This document shows positions 27,101 through 35,044 of a DNA stretch of 64,000 nt, one piece after another. The first letter of the stretch is position 1. Every line of letters starts with the position of its first letter. The position numbers and the translations under genes were made by a program. The stretch comes from JBCDCB01 sp039182735 (GTDB taxonomy: Bacteria > Planctomycetota > Phycisphaerae > Phycisphaerales > UBA1924), in the NCBI GenBank assembly GCA_039182735.1, contig JBCDCB010000011.1:1-64000 (forward strand). The letters are read 5' to 3'. The notes beneath the pieces are model-generated. The model saw only the letters and a program-made list of their open reading frames with translations. It had not been told where the DNA came from and made no database searches.

Positions 27101-27403
27101 GACCGCGGCGCCCGCGTCGTCGAGCTCTTCGATCATCCTCGCGAACTTCTCACGCGGGAGCGGCCACCCCTCCGTGCGCAGCAGCTCGTCGTTCATCGCC
27201 ACGAGCACGATCGAATCGTGCGGCGGGGGCGTGTACGCGCCACAGAAGGCGGCCCGCAGGTCTCGCGACCAGTACTCCAGCCAGTCCGTCGCACCCATGT
27301 ACGACAGCAGCGAGAAGATCACCGCGAGCCCGACGCCGATCGACCACTGCACTCGCGCGATTTGCGCCGCGCGGTTCATTGTCTCGGCTTTGCTCGGACC
27401 CAT
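24170..27403 (-). CDS. CHASE2-domain adenylate/guanylate cyclase
   Basis: 1077 residues from ATG 27403, with GGAG 6 nt upstream. An N-terminal membrane helix (IGVGLAVIFSLLSYMGA) precedes a very long extracytoplasmic CHASE2-type sensor (IVLVAMNDELLRTEGWPLPR near the start and KIVFIGWTATGVDADFISTS near the end), about 600 residues instead of the usual 300-350. Three membrane helices follow, then a class III cyclase: metal-binding D823 (MFSDIAGF) and D867 (YIGDAVMAFWG), and the transition-state Asn/Arg pair in TVNLAARLE. It should make cAMP or cGMP in the cytoplasm in response to an envelope signal. The FecR gene begins 37 bp downstream. Confidence 0.93.
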   Translation of the reverse strand: MGPSKAETMNRAAQIARVQWSIGVGLAVIFSLLSYMGATDWLEYWSRDLRAAFCGAYTPPPHDSIVLVAMNDELLRTEGWPLPREKFARMIEELDDAGAAVIAVDVLFTEAVESEGETLSVGDQRLRDAIASHGGVILAASFPWDEPARENRSDVLGGEVPRVPFEDVFEQVGASPDLPSRQLLRELLAIRSDYPRALRDELGKGAGPALDDFTEKFERAHAILRTRTRSAVASPQDGRPWPDTSDPRPPIPAFTDAAARIASVTYRSEDLDGKVRLIPLWTRHAEYCYPNLGLSAAATYLGADPDKLALSMSIPDERQLVTVTPAYGSIRSLPMGTRDLKNNGPTYALQYITWPRTSRTLDLDDDSLSLFPTRGWREQFKRESMLGPAVPDAALVSGGSLLDPLDAERRIAENLATLDAQVRLMVEAFDVLSADDVVTYEETAEMVGGERVDLRAPGWRALYLDQKTRWERAIEAATEIRQSMRPDLDALFDFTPEEASEVANLEVLIEDMISGFNLLEAATSDDRRFGVELLLRRGERAQELYGAFDNPQAFYDVGADLLAADEGEAWSDVDLEAFLNLGADAFAALSERYDPFAARAPMLMELNKAQVTRVLRLHLFVERAPLAVAEIDAGIERIDELRKKRFRNLFGGKIVFIGWTATGVDADFISTSIDTKTPGVYVHMAVANALLTEHTLRMASRWADVLTVLGAGILATFVAVRFGVAIGPQVLVLLALAGTAISGVFFWDSQNLVTPLGAPLVSGFVSWLAVSMHRLFVEEVGRKRTEERFKSYVSPEVVDILVNNPNLDTMKPTKKEVTVMFSDIAGFTSLTEKLGTEQIAEMLATYLGAMTEELQIHKATIDKYIGDAVMAFWGAPLDDPDHARHAAEACLAQLDRLDLLNSSHAFAKEAGELQIRLGLATGVVNVGDFGNPPNKSAYTVIGDTVNLAARLESGSKQFGTTVTISQRTRDLIGEDILVRPLGRIVVKGKSEPESLFELIGHRTPKGERTLDWIQLTEESVLAYITGKFDDCLAGFDQLEREFGEKALTGIYRSSIEMIRAQGGPGEEFDGAVVLTDK

Positions 27404-27433
27404 GCGCTGCTCCGGGCGCGGATCGCTGATCGA

Positions 27434-28072
27434 CTACGCGTCGGCGGCTTCGTCGTCCTCGCCCTCGGTCGCCGGTTCCGCCGCGGGCTCGGAGGCCTCG
27501 TTCGGAGCCGCTTCCGCGGGCGGCCGGGCGGCCTCGGCGGCGCGCGCCGCGAGCACTTCCTCGCGCACGCGGTAGTCCTCGAGCTTGGCGACGGTGCCGA
27601 GCAGTTCGAGCCCGCTCAACACTTCGCGTTCGGTGCCGGGGCCGATCAAGTTCAGGAACTCGAGCTCGCGTGTGGCGTAGCGCGGGGCCTTGTCGGTGAG
27701 GCGCATCATGACGCCGCCATCGATGCCGAGCGCGTGCGCCGCGAGTGACGCGAACCGCCCGCGCTGCATGGCGAGGTTGGGCTGTTCGTTGAATCCTTCG
27801 GGCAGCCAGCCGCGTTCCTGGAGGAGGGCGACGCGTTCTTCGTACGACGACGTCGGATCGGTGCCGTCCGAGAGGATCAGGATGGCGTGCATGCCCTCGT
27901 TGTTGGTGATGGCCGATCGCGGCGGCATGCTGTGCCAGAACGCGACTTCCCCATCGGGATCACCCGCGCCGTAGTCGGTCGCGAGCGGGTTCGTCACAAC
28001 GGTGCGCGAGCAGCCCGCGAGCAGCAAGGCTCCGAGCGAGAGCGGGATGAGCGCCGAACGGAATTCGTACAC
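27434..28072 (-). CDS. Predicted lipoprotein of the CHASE2/FecR operon
   Basis: 212 residues from GTG 28072, with a GGGGG run 7 nt upstream; TTG 28078 is an alternative. The signal peptide ends in a lipobox with Cys21 (ALLLAGC). The mature part has no family I recognise. It contains FWHSMPPRSAITNNEGMHAI, SYEERVALLQERGWLPEGF, NLAMQRGRFASLAAHALGI and a segment on which helices alternate. The last 45 residues are an acidic Ala/Glu/Pro-rich tail probably disordered. It lies 30 bp upstream of the cyclase gene and 23 bp downstream of the porin, so it probably works in the same envelope module. Confidence 0.8.
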   Translation of the reverse strand: MYEFRSALIPLSLGALLLAGCSRTVVTNPLATDYGAGDPDGEVAFWHSMPPRSAITNNEGMHAILILSDGTDPTSSYEERVALLQERGWLPEGFNEQPNLAMQRGRFASLAAHALGIDGGVMMRLTDKAPRYATRELEFLNLIGPGTEREVLSGLELLGTVAKLEDYRVREEVLAARAAEAARPPAEAAPNEASEPAAEPATEGEDDEAADA

Positions 28073-28095
28073 GAGCAAGCCCCCTGCTGCGGGTT

Positions 28096-29541
28096 TCAGA
28101 ACGAGAGCGTGGCGCCAACGAAGAGGAAGTTGCGGACATCGGTTTCACCGGTGATGCCGTCGCCCGGGAAGAACAGGCCGAACCGGACCGCGAGCGAGAG
28201 GTCGCTGGTCACGCGGTAGTTCATGTAGATGTCGGTCTCGACGCCGAGGAAGTGGTCGCTGCCGGTCGGTTCGTCGATCGGCGCATCCTTGTCGAGTTTG
28301 TTGTGCACGAAGAGGTCGGCGCCGAACTGCAGGCGTTCGAAGCCGTTGACTTCGCGGAACGGGAACGCGGAGTAGCCGAGGCGGAAGATCAGCACGTTGC
28401 TGAGGCTCGGGGCGAAGGCGAGGCCGGTGTTGGCGAACCCGAGGGAGTTGAAGCCGGTGTCGTCTGTGCCCGACTGGTTGCCGCCGACGGTGTCGGTCGA
28501 GAGGAAGCGGTCGTCGTCGCCGCTGGCCATGAGCACCTCGAACTCGAGGCGCGAGCGCCACTCGTCGCGGAAGAAGTAGCTCATCTGCCCACGCGCGGCC
28601 CACGCCCGGATGTCCTCTTCGGTCTGCGGCCCGCGGAGCGGATCGGACATCGACTCACCGATCTGGTAGACAAACTCGCCGAGGTAGCGGAACTGCGACC
28701 CGATCGAGCCGCGCGTACCGATGCCGATGTACTGCGAGTCGTAGTCGAAGTCCACGTTGAATGGCAGGGCCGCCCGGGCGCGGTTGTCGCTGTTGTAGTC
28801 CTGCTGGCGCAGGTAGTAGCCGTAGATCCGGTTGCCGCCCTCGAACTCCCAGCCGATCCGCCCGCCGAAGAACGCGCGCTCGGTGTTGTTGTTGTACTCG
28901 GCGCGGCTCGCGTCGAAGTCCACGATCGACTCGTCCGTCGGAGTCACGGCGGCGATGCCCTCGACGAAGAGTTGGTCGATCTCCGCGACCGCCCGCGCGC
29001 CGATGAGCTGCTCGGAGAGCGCGAGGCCCGCGCCCCAGTCAACGAACTGGCGACCCACGCGCAGGTTGAACGTCCCGTCGATCTCGCGTCCCTCGTAGGC
29101 CCGGACCGCTCGGCGGAGGTCGAACTCGTACCAGTAGCGATCGAGGATCGGCTCGGTCCACTGATCGCCGCGCTCGTCGAAGCTGTCGCCCTCGCTGAAC
29201 GCGCGGTACTGGAATCGCGACCGCACATAGAAGATATGCACGCGGTCGATGGCGGCGCGACCGTACAGCGTGATCTCCGGCTGCCACAGTCGGCGGGAGT
29301 TCGAGGCGCTGTCGATCAGGTTGATGAACGACATGCTCGCCGTGCCGCCCGCGTCGATGATCGAACGCTCGCCCACGTCGAGGGTCGGATCCACGCGGAG
29401 GCGGAACGACTCGTCTGCCTGGCGCACCGCCCGTTCCAATCGGCGCTGCGTGTCGGCCTGCGCGACCGCGTCCTGCGCCAGCGTGAGACACGCGAGGGCG
29501 AGCGCGGCAACGCGTCCGAGAATCATGCTCTGACTCTTCAT
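28096..29541 (-). CDS. Outer-membrane beta-barrel porin (alginate-export-like)
   Basis: 481 residues from ATG 29541, preceded by CCAGGAG with 9-nt spacing; the longer upstream frame is rejected. The signal peptide is VAALALACLTLAQDAVAQA. The rest alternates polar and aromatic strands (SRFQYRAFSEGDSF, DRYWYEFDLRRAVRAYEGRE, FNLRVGRQFVDWGAGLALSE, NRIYGYYLRQQDYN, WRSRLEFEVLMASGDD) and ends FLFVGATLSF, with a terminal aromatic residue as in outer-membrane barrels. This pattern resembles alginate-export or DUF1302-type porins. It is the first gene of the porin-lipoprotein-cyclase-FecR operon. Substrate not predictable. Confidence 0.8.
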   Translation of the reverse strand: MKSQSMILGRVAALALACLTLAQDAVAQADTQRRLERAVRQADESFRLRVDPTLDVGERSIIDAGGTASMSFINLIDSASNSRRLWQPEITLYGRAAIDRVHIFYVRSRFQYRAFSEGDSFDERGDQWTEPILDRYWYEFDLRRAVRAYEGREIDGTFNLRVGRQFVDWGAGLALSEQLIGARAVAEIDQLFVEGIAAVTPTDESIVDFDASRAEYNNNTERAFFGGRIGWEFEGGNRIYGYYLRQQDYNSDNRARAALPFNVDFDYDSQYIGIGTRGSIGSQFRYLGEFVYQIGESMSDPLRGPQTEEDIRAWAARGQMSYFFRDEWRSRLEFEVLMASGDDDRFLSTDTVGGNQSGTDDTGFNSLGFANTGLAFAPSLSNVLIFRLGYSAFPFREVNGFERLQFGADLFVHNKLDKDAPIDEPTGSDHFLGVETDIYMNYRVTSDLSLAVRFGLFFPGDGITGETDVRNFLFVGATLSF

Positions 29542-29830
29542 CCGCGAGAGCTCCTGGCCCGATCGGTTCGACGGGCGATCGGGTTCCGTTCGTGCGCGGC
29601 GTGCATCGTCGCTGCTGCGGTGGGTGTGTGTCAAGACGCGATCCGTCCCCGCGGCCCGTCCCGCGTCCCCACCATTTTCGGTTCCTCGGGCCCAAACTCT
29701 TGCCCAAGAACACCCAGACAAGATCCGATGCGAATTTGCTGGCGAGTGCCGCCTCAGCGGGCACCCTGTACAACGCCCGCCCGAGCCCGACACGCCGTCG
29801 CGTTCCGTTCGATGGGTCACGGAGAGTGAG
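29542..29830 (+). other. Divergent intergenic region, porin operon / subtilase
   Basis: 289 bp with no credible gene. It must hold the promoters for the minus-strand porin operon and the plus-strand protease. The ends carry the Shine-Dalgarno sites of both genes (CCAGGAG near 29551 on the minus strand, GGAG at 29821). No convincing -35/-10 pair, operator repeat or hairpin was recognised. Confidence 0.5.
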
Positions 29831-32800
29831 ATGATCGCAGAGTCCCTGTCGTGTAATCCCCGCGCCGCCGCACAGCGTCTGTGCGTGGCGGCTGTTCTCG
29901 CCCTCGCCGGCGCCGCGAACGCGCAGCTGCGGGCGACGCCCCTGCAAGACGAGCGCGCGGCGTTGCAACTCGCCAACGGCGCGGTCCAGCTCGACACCTC
30001 GCGCGCCGCCTTCGCGGACCGCGCCAAGAGCGTCCGGGCGGGCACGCGATTCATCGTGCAGCTTGAAGGTCGCGACCATCGCGCGACGCTCGCCTCGCTC
30101 GAAGCCGCGGGGCTCTCGGTCAGCGAGTACCTCACGTCGAGCGCGTGGGTCGTCAGCGCGAAGAACCCCGCCGGTGTCGATCGCGCGGCGATCGCGAGCA
30201 TCGACGGTCTCGGCGGCGCGAGCGAGTTTCAGCCGGAATTGAAGCGCGCCGAGGATCTCGGGTTCCGCGACTTCACGACGCCAGAACGTGCGCAGCAACA
30301 CCGCACCGGCGACCTGTCCGTCCACGTCAGCCACTTCGCCGACGCGGACGCGGACGAGGTCGCCGCGACGGTTGCGTTCATCGAGAACACGCTGGGCGGC
30401 GAGGTCATCAATCGGGGCCGCATCGGCCAGAACCTGCTGCTGACCGCGACGGTCTCGCTCGCCGGCGTCGATCGGATCGCCGAGCTCGACGCGGTGCAGC
30501 ACGTCGAGGACACCCCGGAAATCACCTTCCGAAACCGTTCGACGAGCTGGGTGGTGCAGAGCAACACGCTAAACTTTGAGCCGCTGTACGACAACGGGCT
30601 CTTCGGCGCGGGGCAGATCATCGGGGTGATCGACGGCACCTTCGACCCGGATCACTGCTCGTTCCGAGACGACTCGGTCGGGAACGTCCCGGGGCCGGGC
30701 CACCGCAAGCTGGTCTCCGTGCAGGGCTCGCTCGGCAGCGACTTCCATGGGACGCACGTCGCCGGGACCGCCGCCGGTGACGCCGGTGCCGACAACGACA
30801 CCCGCGGCATCGCGTGGCAGGCGAGGCTAGCCACGCACACCTACGTCGTCCCCTTCGGCGACGCGACGTGGCTCGGCCCGCGCCTCGACCTGCACCATTC
30901 GCTCGATGCGCGCGTCCACACAAACAGCTGGGGCGACGATTCGACCACCTCGTACACGGCGCTCTCGCGTGCGTTCGACCAATGGCTGTGGGACAACGAG
31001 GAGAGCTTCCTCTGCCTCGCCGCAACGAACACATCAACGCTCAAGGTGCCCGAGAACGCGAAGAACCTCCTCGCCGTCGGGGGCACCGAGAACGATCCCG
31101 CGCAGGCGGACTTCTGCACCGGCGGGCGCGGCCCGACCGCCGACGGGCGACGCAAACCCGAGGTCTTCGCGCCGGGCTGCGACACCTTTTCCGCGAACTC
31201 CAGCACCTCGTGCGGCGTCTCCGGGGCCAGCGGAACCTCGATGGCCACGCCCGCGGTCGCCGGCATCGCCACCCTCTGCCGCGAGTACCTCACCGAGGGC
31301 TATTACCCCGGCGGCATCCGCGGCGCGGGCCAGCCCTTCACCCCGTCGGGCGCGCTCATCAAGTCGATGATCGTGAACTCCGCGGTCGATATGACCGGCG
31401 TCTCGGGCTATCCGTCCGACCAGGAAGGCTGGGGGCGCGTGCTGGCCGACAACGTCCTGTTCTTTCCGGGCGATACCCGCACGCTCGCCGTCGAGCAGGC
31501 CTTCAACGCCGATGGCCTCTCAACAGGGCAGCAGCACTCGACCACGATTACGGTGCTCGATTCTTCGGAACAGCTGCGCGTGACGATGGCGTTCACCGAC
31601 TTTCCCGCGTCGATCAACGCCGGCTTCGTCGCCGTCAACAACCTCGATCTGGAGGTCATCTCGCCCACCGGGGCGGTGTACTCGGGCAACGACTTCGCCG
31701 CGGGCGACTCGGTCCCCAACGGGGGCAACGCCGACGCGATCAACAACGTCGAGCAGGTCCATGTGTCGAACCCCGCCGCCGGCGTCTGGACTGTCAACAT
31801 CAACGCAACCGAAGTGGCCCAGGGCCCCCAGGGCTGGGCGCTGACCACAACCGGCGCGATCGAAGCCGGCACGCCCGCGCTCGCGATCCTCGCGCAGGGT
31901 GTTCCTTCCCTCGTCGCGCCCGGCAACGAACCCGGCTTCGCCGTGGAGATCCTCGAGACCGGCGACACGCTCGTTCCCGGCACGGCGCGCGTCCACTACC
32001 GCTACAGCCCGGACGATCCCTTCGCCATCATCGACCTCGAAAACCCGACCCGTGCGATGTTCGCCGCCACGCTCCCGCCCGTGAACTGCGGCGACGAGCC
32101 GGAGTTCTTCGTCTCCGCCGAGGGCCAGAACGAGGGCATCCGCTACCTGCCCTCCAACGCGCTCGACGGTGGAACGTTCAGCTTCGAGGTCGGCGAACTC
32201 GTCACCGACGTCGCGCTCACGCACACGTTCGAATCAGGCACCTTCTCCGATGGGTGGACCGCCGACGGGCTCTGGAACGTCAGTAGCACCTGCTCAGTGG
32301 GCGATCCGCCTTGCGACGGCACCTCGTGGGCCTACTACGGCGACGCCTCCAACTGCAACTACGACAACGGTTCCACCTCGGGCTCGCTCACCTCACCCCC
32401 TATCGACATCCCCGTCGGCGGTGCCGAGATGACCTTCTGCTCGTTCCTCGTCACCGAAGCGCTCGATCAGTACGACAAGGCGGAAGTCCTCGTCAACGGC
32501 GCGGTCGTGCTCGATGTCCCCGAGAGCATGGGGTGGTCGCAGGTGACCGTGAACCTCTCCGACTATGCCGGGCAGACCGTGACAATCGCCTTCCGCTTCG
32601 ACACGCTCGACGGCATCGCGAACAACTTCCTCGGCTGGGGCGTGGACGGTGTCGAGATCAGCGCCACCAACCTCATCTGCGAACCGGTGGTCACCGACCC
32701 CTGCCCCGGCGATGCCGACGGCAACGGCGAAACCAACACCGCGGACATCACGCTTGTCGTCTCCAACCTCGGCGCAGGCGGCCCGAAAGCCCAAGGCACG

Positions 32801-32887
32801 CCGGGCGACGTGGACGGCGACGGCATCACGACCACCTCGGACATCACGCTCGTGGTCTCCAATCTCGGCTGCTCGACCACCCGCTGA
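29831..32887 (+). CDS. Secreted subtilisin-like serine protease (S8) with dockerin-like tail
   Basis: 1018 residues from ATG 29831, preceded by GGAG. The signal peptide (LCVAAVLALAGAANAQ) is followed by a propeptide-like region (FIVQLEGRDHRATLASLEAA). The catalytic triad is visible: D268 (GVIDGTFDPDH), H306 (DFHGTHVAGT) and S470 (GTSMATPAVAG), with the oxyanion Asn in TNSWGD. After the protease come a P-domain-like beta region (AFTDFPASINAGFVAVNNLD) and a MAM/jelly-roll-like region (FESGTFSDGWTADGLWN, CSFLVTEALDQYDKAEVLV). Two dockerin-like repeats end the protein (CPGDADGNGETNTADITLVV). It probably degrades extracellular protein while held to the surface. A strong terminator follows. Confidence 0.93.
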   Translation: MIAESLSCNPRAAAQRLCVAAVLALAGAANAQLRATPLQDERAALQLANGAVQLDTSRAAFADRAKSVRAGTRFIVQLEGRDHRATLASLEAAGLSVSEYLTSSAWVVSAKNPAGVDRAAIASIDGLGGASEFQPELKRAEDLGFRDFTTPERAQQHRTGDLSVHVSHFADADADEVAATVAFIENTLGGEVINRGRIGQNLLLTATVSLAGVDRIAELDAVQHVEDTPEITFRNRSTSWVVQSNTLNFEPLYDNGLFGAGQIIGVIDGTFDPDHCSFRDDSVGNVPGPGHRKLVSVQGSLGSDFHGTHVAGTAAGDAGADNDTRGIAWQARLATHTYVVPFGDATWLGPRLDLHHSLDARVHTNSWGDDSTTSYTALSRAFDQWLWDNEESFLCLAATNTSTLKVPENAKNLLAVGGTENDPAQADFCTGGRGPTADGRRKPEVFAPGCDTFSANSSTSCGVSGASGTSMATPAVAGIATLCREYLTEGYYPGGIRGAGQPFTPSGALIKSMIVNSAVDMTGVSGYPSDQEGWGRVLADNVLFFPGDTRTLAVEQAFNADGLSTGQQHSTTITVLDSSEQLRVTMAFTDFPASINAGFVAVNNLDLEVISPTGAVYSGNDFAAGDSVPNGGNADAINNVEQVHVSNPAAGVWTVNINATEVAQGPQGWALTTTGAIEAGTPALAILAQGVPSLVAPGNEPGFAVEILETGDTLVPGTARVHYRYSPDDPFAIIDLENPTRAMFAATLPPVNCGDEPEFFVSAEGQNEGIRYLPSNALDGGTFSFEVGELVTDVALTHTFESGTFSDGWTADGLWNVSSTCSVGDPPCDGTSWAYYGDASNCNYDNGSTSGSLTSPPIDIPVGGAEMTFCSFLVTEALDQYDKAEVLVNGAVVLDVPESMGWSQVTVNLSDYAGQTVTIAFRFDTLDGIANNFLGWGVDGVEISATNLICEPVVTDPCPGDADGNGETNTADITLVVSNLGAGGPKAQGTPGDVDGDGITTTSDITLVVSNLGCSTTR

Positions 32888-32921
32888 TCGCCCCGGTTCG
32901 GATCGATCGCTCACAAATGGA

Positions 32922-32950
32922 AACGCCCCGGTTCTTGCGACCGGGGCGTT
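32922..32950. terminator. Bidirectional intrinsic terminator
   Basis: A perfect 11-bp stem (AACGCCCCGGT / ACCGGGGCGTT) with loop TCTTGCG sits between the convergent subtilase and PEP-CTERM genes. A T-rich stretch (GTTTATTT) follows on the plus strand and TTTCCATTT on the minus strand, so it can end transcription from both sides. Confidence 0.9.
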
Positions 32951-32986
32951 GTTTATTTCGAGTTGTGGTGGAAAGCCTGGAGAGGC

Positions 32987-33478
32987 TCAGCGACGCCGAC
33001 GACGCACGCCGACGCTCATCGCGCCCGCGGCGAGCAACCCGATGGTGCCAGGCGAGGGAACGTTGCTCGGCGAAGCGGAGCCGCCCTCGATGACGACACC
33101 ATCGAACACATCCGAACCGAACGGATCAGACGGGATCAGCAGCGGACGGGTGAAGCTATCGTCGGGATCGAGCCAGAGCGGCGGGAGGAACCCACCGTCG
33201 CCCGAGCCGCCGCCGCCGGTGGCCTCTTCGCGGTCGATCTCGGGGATATCCACGTGCCCGAACTCACCCCCCGGGAGCCCGTCGGGGCGATGGGGAAAGA
33301 GGTCGGTGTCGAAGTTCGACCCGGGCCATTCCTCTTCGCCGACCGGGATGACGGTGGGCCCGGTGAGGGCATCACTGTCGAAGACGGACGAGAAGTTGGC
33401 GGACGCCGCGCCGGTGGCGGCGAGCCCGATGGCGGCCGCGATCATCGCGGGGAGGCCTTGAAATTTGAACCTGTTCAC
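32987..33478 (-). CDS. PEP-CTERM-sorted surface protein
   Basis: 163 residues from GTG 33478, preceded by AAGGAG with 7-nt spacing. The signal peptide is AMIAAAIGLAATGAASA. The mature part is small, acidic and Pro/Gly/Asp-rich (SNFDTDLFPHRPDGLPGGEF, EEATGGGGSGDGGFLPPLW), without cysteine or a recognised fold. The C-terminus is a sorting signal: VPSPGTIGLL, a hydrophobic stretch, then RRRRR. Such tails are processed by exosortase-type enzymes, none of which is encoded in this window. The start overlaps the stop of the upstream HTH-TPR regulator by 4 bp, so the two are translationally coupled. Confidence 0.85.
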   Translation of the reverse strand: MNRFKFQGLPAMIAAAIGLAATGAASANFSSVFDSDALTGPTVIPVGEEEWPGSNFDTDLFPHRPDGLPGGEFGHVDIPEIDREEATGGGGSGDGGFLPPLWLDPDDSFTRPLLIPSDPFGSDVFDGVVIEGGSASPSNVPSPGTIGLLAAGAMSVGVRRRRR

Positions 33479-34743
33479 GCGTCGACTCCTTCGCGTTGGC
33501 TCGGAATGACGTGGGCTGTCTCGAGCATGTGCCAGCCGGTCTCGCTGAATCGCGGGAAGCGGCCCATCGCGCCCGTGATGTTGGCGCGCGTTCGATCGTC
33601 CAAAGAGAGCTGCAGGTCGAGGCCCGTCGCCTCTTCCACCGTGCGGTGCAGCTGGAACTGCAGCGAGAACAACCGCTCTCGCAGAGCCCACTGGTCCGCA
33701 CGTTCCGCGACTTCGAGACCGCGGTTCACGAGGCACTGGACCGCACGCTGCAGCGCGCGGCCTTCGAGGTGACGCAGCGCGATGCTCGACCCGAAGACGC
33801 ACCACCAGCCGATGGATTCGATCCAATCGCCGTGCGCCGATTCGGAGAGATCCGCCCCCTCGATGACACCGACGATTTCCTCGACGGCCTCTTCGGGGCC
33901 GCGCGTACCGATCATCGTTTCGAGCTCGATCAACCCCCCACGGCAGGTGTGCGCGAGCGCTTCCAGCGCGGGCTCGCCGAGCTCTTCGGCGAGGCTGGTG
34001 TAGAGATCCGCGGCGTATTCGAGGTCGCGCTTCGCAGCGGCTGCGTGCAGTTCGGCTCGCTCCGGTTCGGTCGCGGCGAGGCGACGCAGCGTGTTGCCGC
34101 GCACGTAGCGAACGTACGCCACGCGTTTGAACTCGCGCCGACGTTCGGGGGGATTCTCTTCGTACCAACGCGCAAGGACCTCGCACGTGCCCAGCGCGGG
34201 CACGAGATCCCAGAGGGCGTACTGGGCGTTCGCGAGCGTTGCCTGCAGCACGAGGCGCAGACGGAGCGACATGCCGGACTGCCCGAGCCCTCGCCGAGCC
34301 GCGTCCTCAACCTTCGCGTACCGCCCGAGCCCGTCCCAGCCGGCGGCTTCACGCACGCAGGCGTGCGCACGCTCCTCGGCGGTCCGCGCGACGCTGAACA
34401 TGCGCTGAGCAATACCGACCGCTTCGCGGAATCGTCCGCCGCCGATCGCGTCGAGCAGAAGACGATTGAGGGATTCGAAGCTCTCGTCCGTCGCGGGAGC
34501 CGGGTCCTGAGTCGGCGAGTGCCCCTTCCAGATCGCGTCCACCACATCACCCACGGGCCACTCGAGGACCTCGGCGAGCTTCACGACATAGTCGATCTTG
34601 GGATTCCCGCTGTCAGGGAGGATTTTGGTGGGGTCGCGCCCGAGCGAGCGAGCGAGCTTCGCTCGGCTGATGCCGCGCGAGACCCTTGCGAGGTGCAAGA
34701 GGTTCTCGAGCCGAGCCCGACGTTCCGTGCTGGAACCGTCCAT
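33475..34743 (-). CDS. HTH-type regulator with TPR-like helical domain
   Basis: 422 residues from ATG 34743, with GGGAG upstream; the longer frame to 34971 has no ribosome site. Residues about 10-65 form a Cro/C1-type helix-turn-helix (LLHLARVSRGISRAKLARSL, then VVKLAEVLEWPVGDVVDAIW). The remainder is a helical repeat array (FREAVGIAQRMFSVARTAEE, LRLRLVLQATLANAQYALWD, RDLEYAADLYTSLAEELGEP) like tetratricopeptide solenoids in RRNPP-type peptide-sensing regulators, although individual repeats are divergent. The last codons overlap the PEP-CTERM gene. It may control that gene or sense its export state, but this is inference from linkage alone. Confidence 0.82.
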   Translation of the reverse strand: MDGSSTERRARLENLLHLARVSRGISRAKLARSLGRDPTKILPDSGNPKIDYVVKLAEVLEWPVGDVVDAIWKGHSPTQDPAPATDESFESLNRLLLDAIGGGRFREAVGIAQRMFSVARTAEERAHACVREAAGWDGLGRYAKVEDAARRGLGQSGMSLRLRLVLQATLANAQYALWDLVPALGTCEVLARWYEENPPERRREFKRVAYVRYVRGNTLRRLAATEPERAELHAAAAKRDLEYAADLYTSLAEELGEPALEALAHTCRGGLIELETMIGTRGPEEAVEEIVGVIEGADLSESAHGDWIESIGWWCVFGSSIALRHLEGRALQRAVQCLVNRGLEVAERADQWALRERLFSLQFQLHRTVEEATGLDLQLSLDDRTRANITGAMGRFPRFSETGWHMLETAHVIPSQREGVDA

Positions 34744-34859
34744 GCCGATCTCCCGATGCTGTGCCGCCTTCGTGGCGCGCCGCACGCCCGCTCCGAGGCG
34801 GGCGTCGATCTCCTGATTGCGATCGGGGAAATGTCTCACGGTTTCCGGTCTCTGGCAAG

Positions 34860-34919
34860 CGGAAAGGCCCGCATGCGGCGTTTGGGCAGGCCCCCGCCTG
34901 CCGGGTACCCGCCTTTCCG
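34860..34919. repeat. Compact multi-palindrome element
   Basis: A 60-bp stretch in the 301-bp gap between the HTH-TPR gene and clpB. An outer 9-bp inverted repeat (CGGAAAGGC / GCCTTTCCG) encloses a perfect palindrome CCGCATGCGG (34869-34878), a hairpin GGCAGGC-CCCC-GCCTGCC (34885-34902) and a palindrome GGGTACCC (34903-34910). It lies 117-176 nt upstream of the regulator's start on the transcribed strand. It may be a structured leader, an operator cluster or a REP-like element. No second copy was noticed in the window. Confidence 0.6.
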
Positions 34920-34979
34920 ATTCGCAATCCATGCCTCGTGAGTTCCGCCAGATCGCCCATCTTTGGGGCAAAACGAACA

Positions 34980-35010
34980 GCGCCCGCCGGACAGAAGTCG
35001 CGACGGGCGC
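34980..35010 (-). terminator. Intrinsic terminator of clpB
   Basis: On the minus strand GCGCCCGTC pairs with GGCGGGCGC (nine pairs, one G-U) and is followed by TGTTCGTTTTG. It starts 34 nt after the clpB stop codon, as expected for a factor-independent terminator. Confidence 0.75.
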
Positions 35011-35044
35011 CGGAGGAGAGAGACTCGGTGCCGGTCCGCGGGCG

